In this document: positions 5,816 through 7,384 of the stretch, in pieces
Layout: the number at the start of each line of letters is the position of its first letter
Numbering within the stretch: position 1 is the stretch's first letter
From: Dehalococcoidia bacterium
GTDB taxonomy: Bacteria; Chloroflexota; Dehalococcoidia; Dehalococcoidales; RBG-16-60-22
NCBI GenBank assembly: GCA_004375725.1
Contig: SOKS01000041.1
Coordinates: forward strand, 1-7,384
Reading direction: 5' to 3'
Length of the DNA stretch: 7,384 nt
Notes under the pieces: model-generated
Databases searched by the model: none
What the model was told of the DNA's origin: nothing
Seen by the model: only the letters and a program-made list of their open reading frames with translations
Made by a program: the position numbers and the translations under genes

Positions 5816-6850
5816 ATGGGAGAATACAATGTAGCCATTGTTGGCGCCACCGGGCTGGTTGGCCAGGAATTTATAAAAATTCTGGTACAGCGCAGTTTCC
5901 CGGTGGATTCAATCAGACTGTTGGCCTCCGACCGCTCGGCGGGCAGGAAGCTGATGGTCAATAAACAGGAAATCGAGGTCAGGGAGACGACTCCTGAATC
6001 GTTTGAAGGGGTAGATATTGCCCTTTTCTCGGCCGGCTCTGAAGTCAGCCGCCATTTTTCACCGATTGCGGCACGGTCGGGCGCGGTGGTGGTTGACAAC
6101 AGTGCCGCCTGGCGCATGGAGCCCGATGTGCCATTGGTAGTGCCCGAAGTCAACCCGGAAGATATTGGGTGGCACAAGGGAATCATCGCCAATCCAAACT
6201 GCTCAACGATTCAGATGGTCGTGGCGCTGTACCCGCTGCACAAGGTCAACCCGATCAAGCGCATTGTGGTCAGTACCTACCAGTCGGTCTCTGGTACCGG
6301 TGCCGCGGCGGTGGAGGAACTGATTGTGCAGAGCAAGCAGGTGCTGGAGGGGCAGGCCATCATCCCCCATGTGTACCCCCATCAGATCGCCTTCAATGCG
6401 TTGCCGGAGATAGACGTCTTTCTCGACGACGGCTACACCAAAGAGGAACAGAAGATGGTGGAAGAAACCAAAAAGATAATGCACGCCAGTGAAATAGCTA
6501 TCTCGGCGACCTGTGTACGTGTGCCGGTATATACTGCGCACAGTGAGGCGGTGTGGGTGGAATTTTCCTCGCCGATGATGCCCGATGATGCCGAGCGCAT
6601 TTTCGCCGGGGCGCCGGGAGTGAAGATACTGGATGATAATGCCATCAGTCTCTATCCGCACCCCTGGATGGCGGCCGGCACCGATGAGGTATTTGTCGGA
6701 CGTATCCGCCGTGATACTTCCCATCCCAATGGTCTGGTTATGTGGATTGTCGCCGATAACCTGCGTAAAGGAGCGGCGCTGAATGCAGTCCAGATTGCCG
6801 AGGAAATGGTAAAACGGGACTGGATAAAGCCACGGGAGGCAGTAAAATGA
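5816..6850 (+). CDS. asd: Aspartate-semialdehyde dehydrogenase Asd
   Basis: Asd reductively dephosphorylates aspartyl phosphate with NADPH to aspartate semialdehyde, the branch point to lysine/diaminopimelate, threonine, methionine and isoleucine. The 344-residue product starts with the Rossmann loop GATGLVG (10-16), carries SAGSEVSRHFSP and VVVDNSAAWRM, and has the catalytic cysteine in NPNCSTI (Cys129). The catalytic histidine is in VPVYTAHSEAV (about His242); YPHQIAFNALPEID is typical of the bacterial enzyme outside the E. coli-like branch. The frame is open upstream to an ATG at 5774, inside dapB, but the ATG at 5816 follows GAGGAGG directly and places the Rossmann loop correctly, so it is chosen. 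It starts seven nt after the dapB stop and its TGA overlaps the dapA ATG. Confidence 0.97.
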   Translation: MGEYNVAIVGATGLVGQEFIKILVQRSFPVDSIRLLASDRSAGRKLMVNKQEIEVRETTPESFEGVDIALFSAGSEVSRHFSPIAARSGAVVVDNSAAWRMEPDVPLVVPEVNPEDIGWHKGIIANPNCSTIQMVVALYPLHKVNPIKRIVVSTYQSVSGTGAAAVEELIVQSKQVLEGQAIIPHVYPHQIAFNALPEIDVFLDDGYTKEEQKMVEETKKIMHASEIAISATCVRVPVYTAHSEAVWVEFSSPMMPDDAERIFAGAPGVKILDDNAISLYPHPWMAAGTDEVFVGRIRRDTSHPNGLVMWIVADNLRKGAALNAVQIAEEMVKRDWIKPREAVK

Positions 6851-7384
6851 AAGAGCTGGGAAGGTTGATAACGGCCATGGTTACTCCCTTTGATGAAAAG
6901 GAAGAGGTGGATTATGAACAGGCAAAAAAGCTGGCGCTGGCCCTGATTGCTTCAGGAAGCGATGGTGTGCTGGTGGTCGGTACCACCGGGGAATCACCCA
7001 CTCTGGTGCGGGCAGAGGAGTACCGGCTTTTCCGGGAAATAAAAGCAGTGGTTGGGGACAAAGGGACGGTTATTGCCGGCACCGGGAGCAACAGCACCGC
7101 GGAGGCACTTGTAGCGACCAGAGAAGCGGAGAAAATCGGCGTTGACGCCTGCCTGCTGGTGGTGCCTTACTATAACAAGCCCACCCAGGAGGGGCTCTAC
7201 CAGCATTTTAAGACGGTGGCGGAAAGCACCAGCCTGCCCTGTATCATGTACAACGTGCCCTCGCGCACCGTGGTCAACATGACCGCCGATACCGTCATCA
7301 GGCTGAGCAAAATAGACAATATCATCGGGGTGAAGGAAGCGAGCGGTAACTTTGAGCAGATTGCCAAAATTATCCAGGAGACCG
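6847..7384 (+). CDS. dapA: 4-hydroxy-tetrahydrodipicolinate synthase DapA (3' end cut by window)
   Basis: DapA condenses pyruvate with aspartate semialdehyde, the first step committed to diaminopimelate and lysine; it is a TIM-barrel lyase using a Schiff-base lysine. The 179 codons present start MKELGRLITAMVTPF and include GTTGES (45-50), whose threonines 46 and 47 match E. coli T44 and T45, then PYYNKPTQEG (107-116, Tyr109), YNVPSRT with Tyr135 and Arg140, and the Schiff-base Lys163 in GVKEASG. All key residues are two positions beyond their E. coli numbers, so the N-terminal two thirds are intact. The family is about 290-300 residues, so about 110 residues lie outside the window. The start is the ATGA overlap with the asd stop, and GGGAGG (6834-6839) stands seven nt upstream, so translation is probably coupled to asd. 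Confidence 0.97.
   Translation, partial: MKELGRLITAMVTPFDEKEEVDYEQAKKLALALIASGSDGVLVVGTTGESPTLVRAEEYRLFREIKAVVGDKGTVIAGTGSNSTAEALVATREAEKIGVDACLLVVPYYNKPTQEGLYQHFKTVAESTSLPCIMYNVPSRTVVNMTADTVIRLSKIDNIIGVKEASGNFEQIAKIIQET

Noticed and set aside
5323..6192. 289-residue open frame antisense to dapB and asd
   Set aside because: It spans two genes with full sets of catalytic motifs and shows no recognisable protein family features.
1..7384. Mobile element, integrated island at selC, CRISPR or defence system
   Set aside because: tRNA-Sec genes are common integration sites, so I looked for an integrase, att repeats of the tRNA 3' end and regular repeats. None is visible on the fdhD/tat side; the tRNA 3' side lies outside the window.

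Overview
The window is a compact, intact stretch of bacterial chromosome with two divergently transcribed gene blocks and no mobile elements, CRISPR arrays or broken genes that I can see. Gene content, spacing and the protein style (for example DapA opening MKELGRLITAMVTPF and the run rpsO-pnp-dapB-asd-dapA) suggest an anaerobic member of the Chloroflexota, possibly Dehalococcoidia. That assignment is inference from recall of related sequences and was not tested.

Left block, minus strand (about 2286 down to 1). A consensus-like promoter at 2297-2325 drives fdhD (formate dehydrogenase accessory sulfurtransferase), followed by tatA, tatB and tatC (twin-arginine protein export), then a 78-nt spacer with a possible promoter of its own, then selC, the selenocysteine tRNA with anticodon UCA and an encoded CCA end. 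Together these cover three requirements of one enzyme type: a Sec-containing molybdenum/tungsten formate dehydrogenase needs tRNA-Sec to insert its active-site residue, FdhD to sulfurate its cofactor, and the Tat system to export the folded enzyme. The enzyme itself is not in the window.

Middle, 2287-2473: a 187-nt divergent intergenic region with two back-to-back sigma70-type promoters (fdhD leftward, rpsO rightward). I see no further gene in it.

Right block, plus strand (2486 to the window end): rpsO (ribosomal protein S15), pnp (polynucleotide phosphorylase), then dapB, asd and dapA (partial), three enzymes of the aspartate-to-diaminopimelate/lysine branch. Spacing is tight (9, 29 and 7 nt, then a 4-nt ATGA overlap), so the block reads like one operon linking translation/RNA decay genes to lysine biosynthesis. 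Metabolically, Asd makes aspartate semialdehyde, DapA condenses it with pyruvate, and DapB reduces the product.

Most of the window is housekeeping. The part most worth a second look is the selC-tat-fdhD neighbourhood, plus a few local details: FdhD with a CGSG instead of CxxC motif, a fdhD promoter that would give an almost leaderless mRNA, a G-A mismatch in the tRNA-Sec acceptor stem, and ambiguous TTG/GTG starts for rpsO and pnp.
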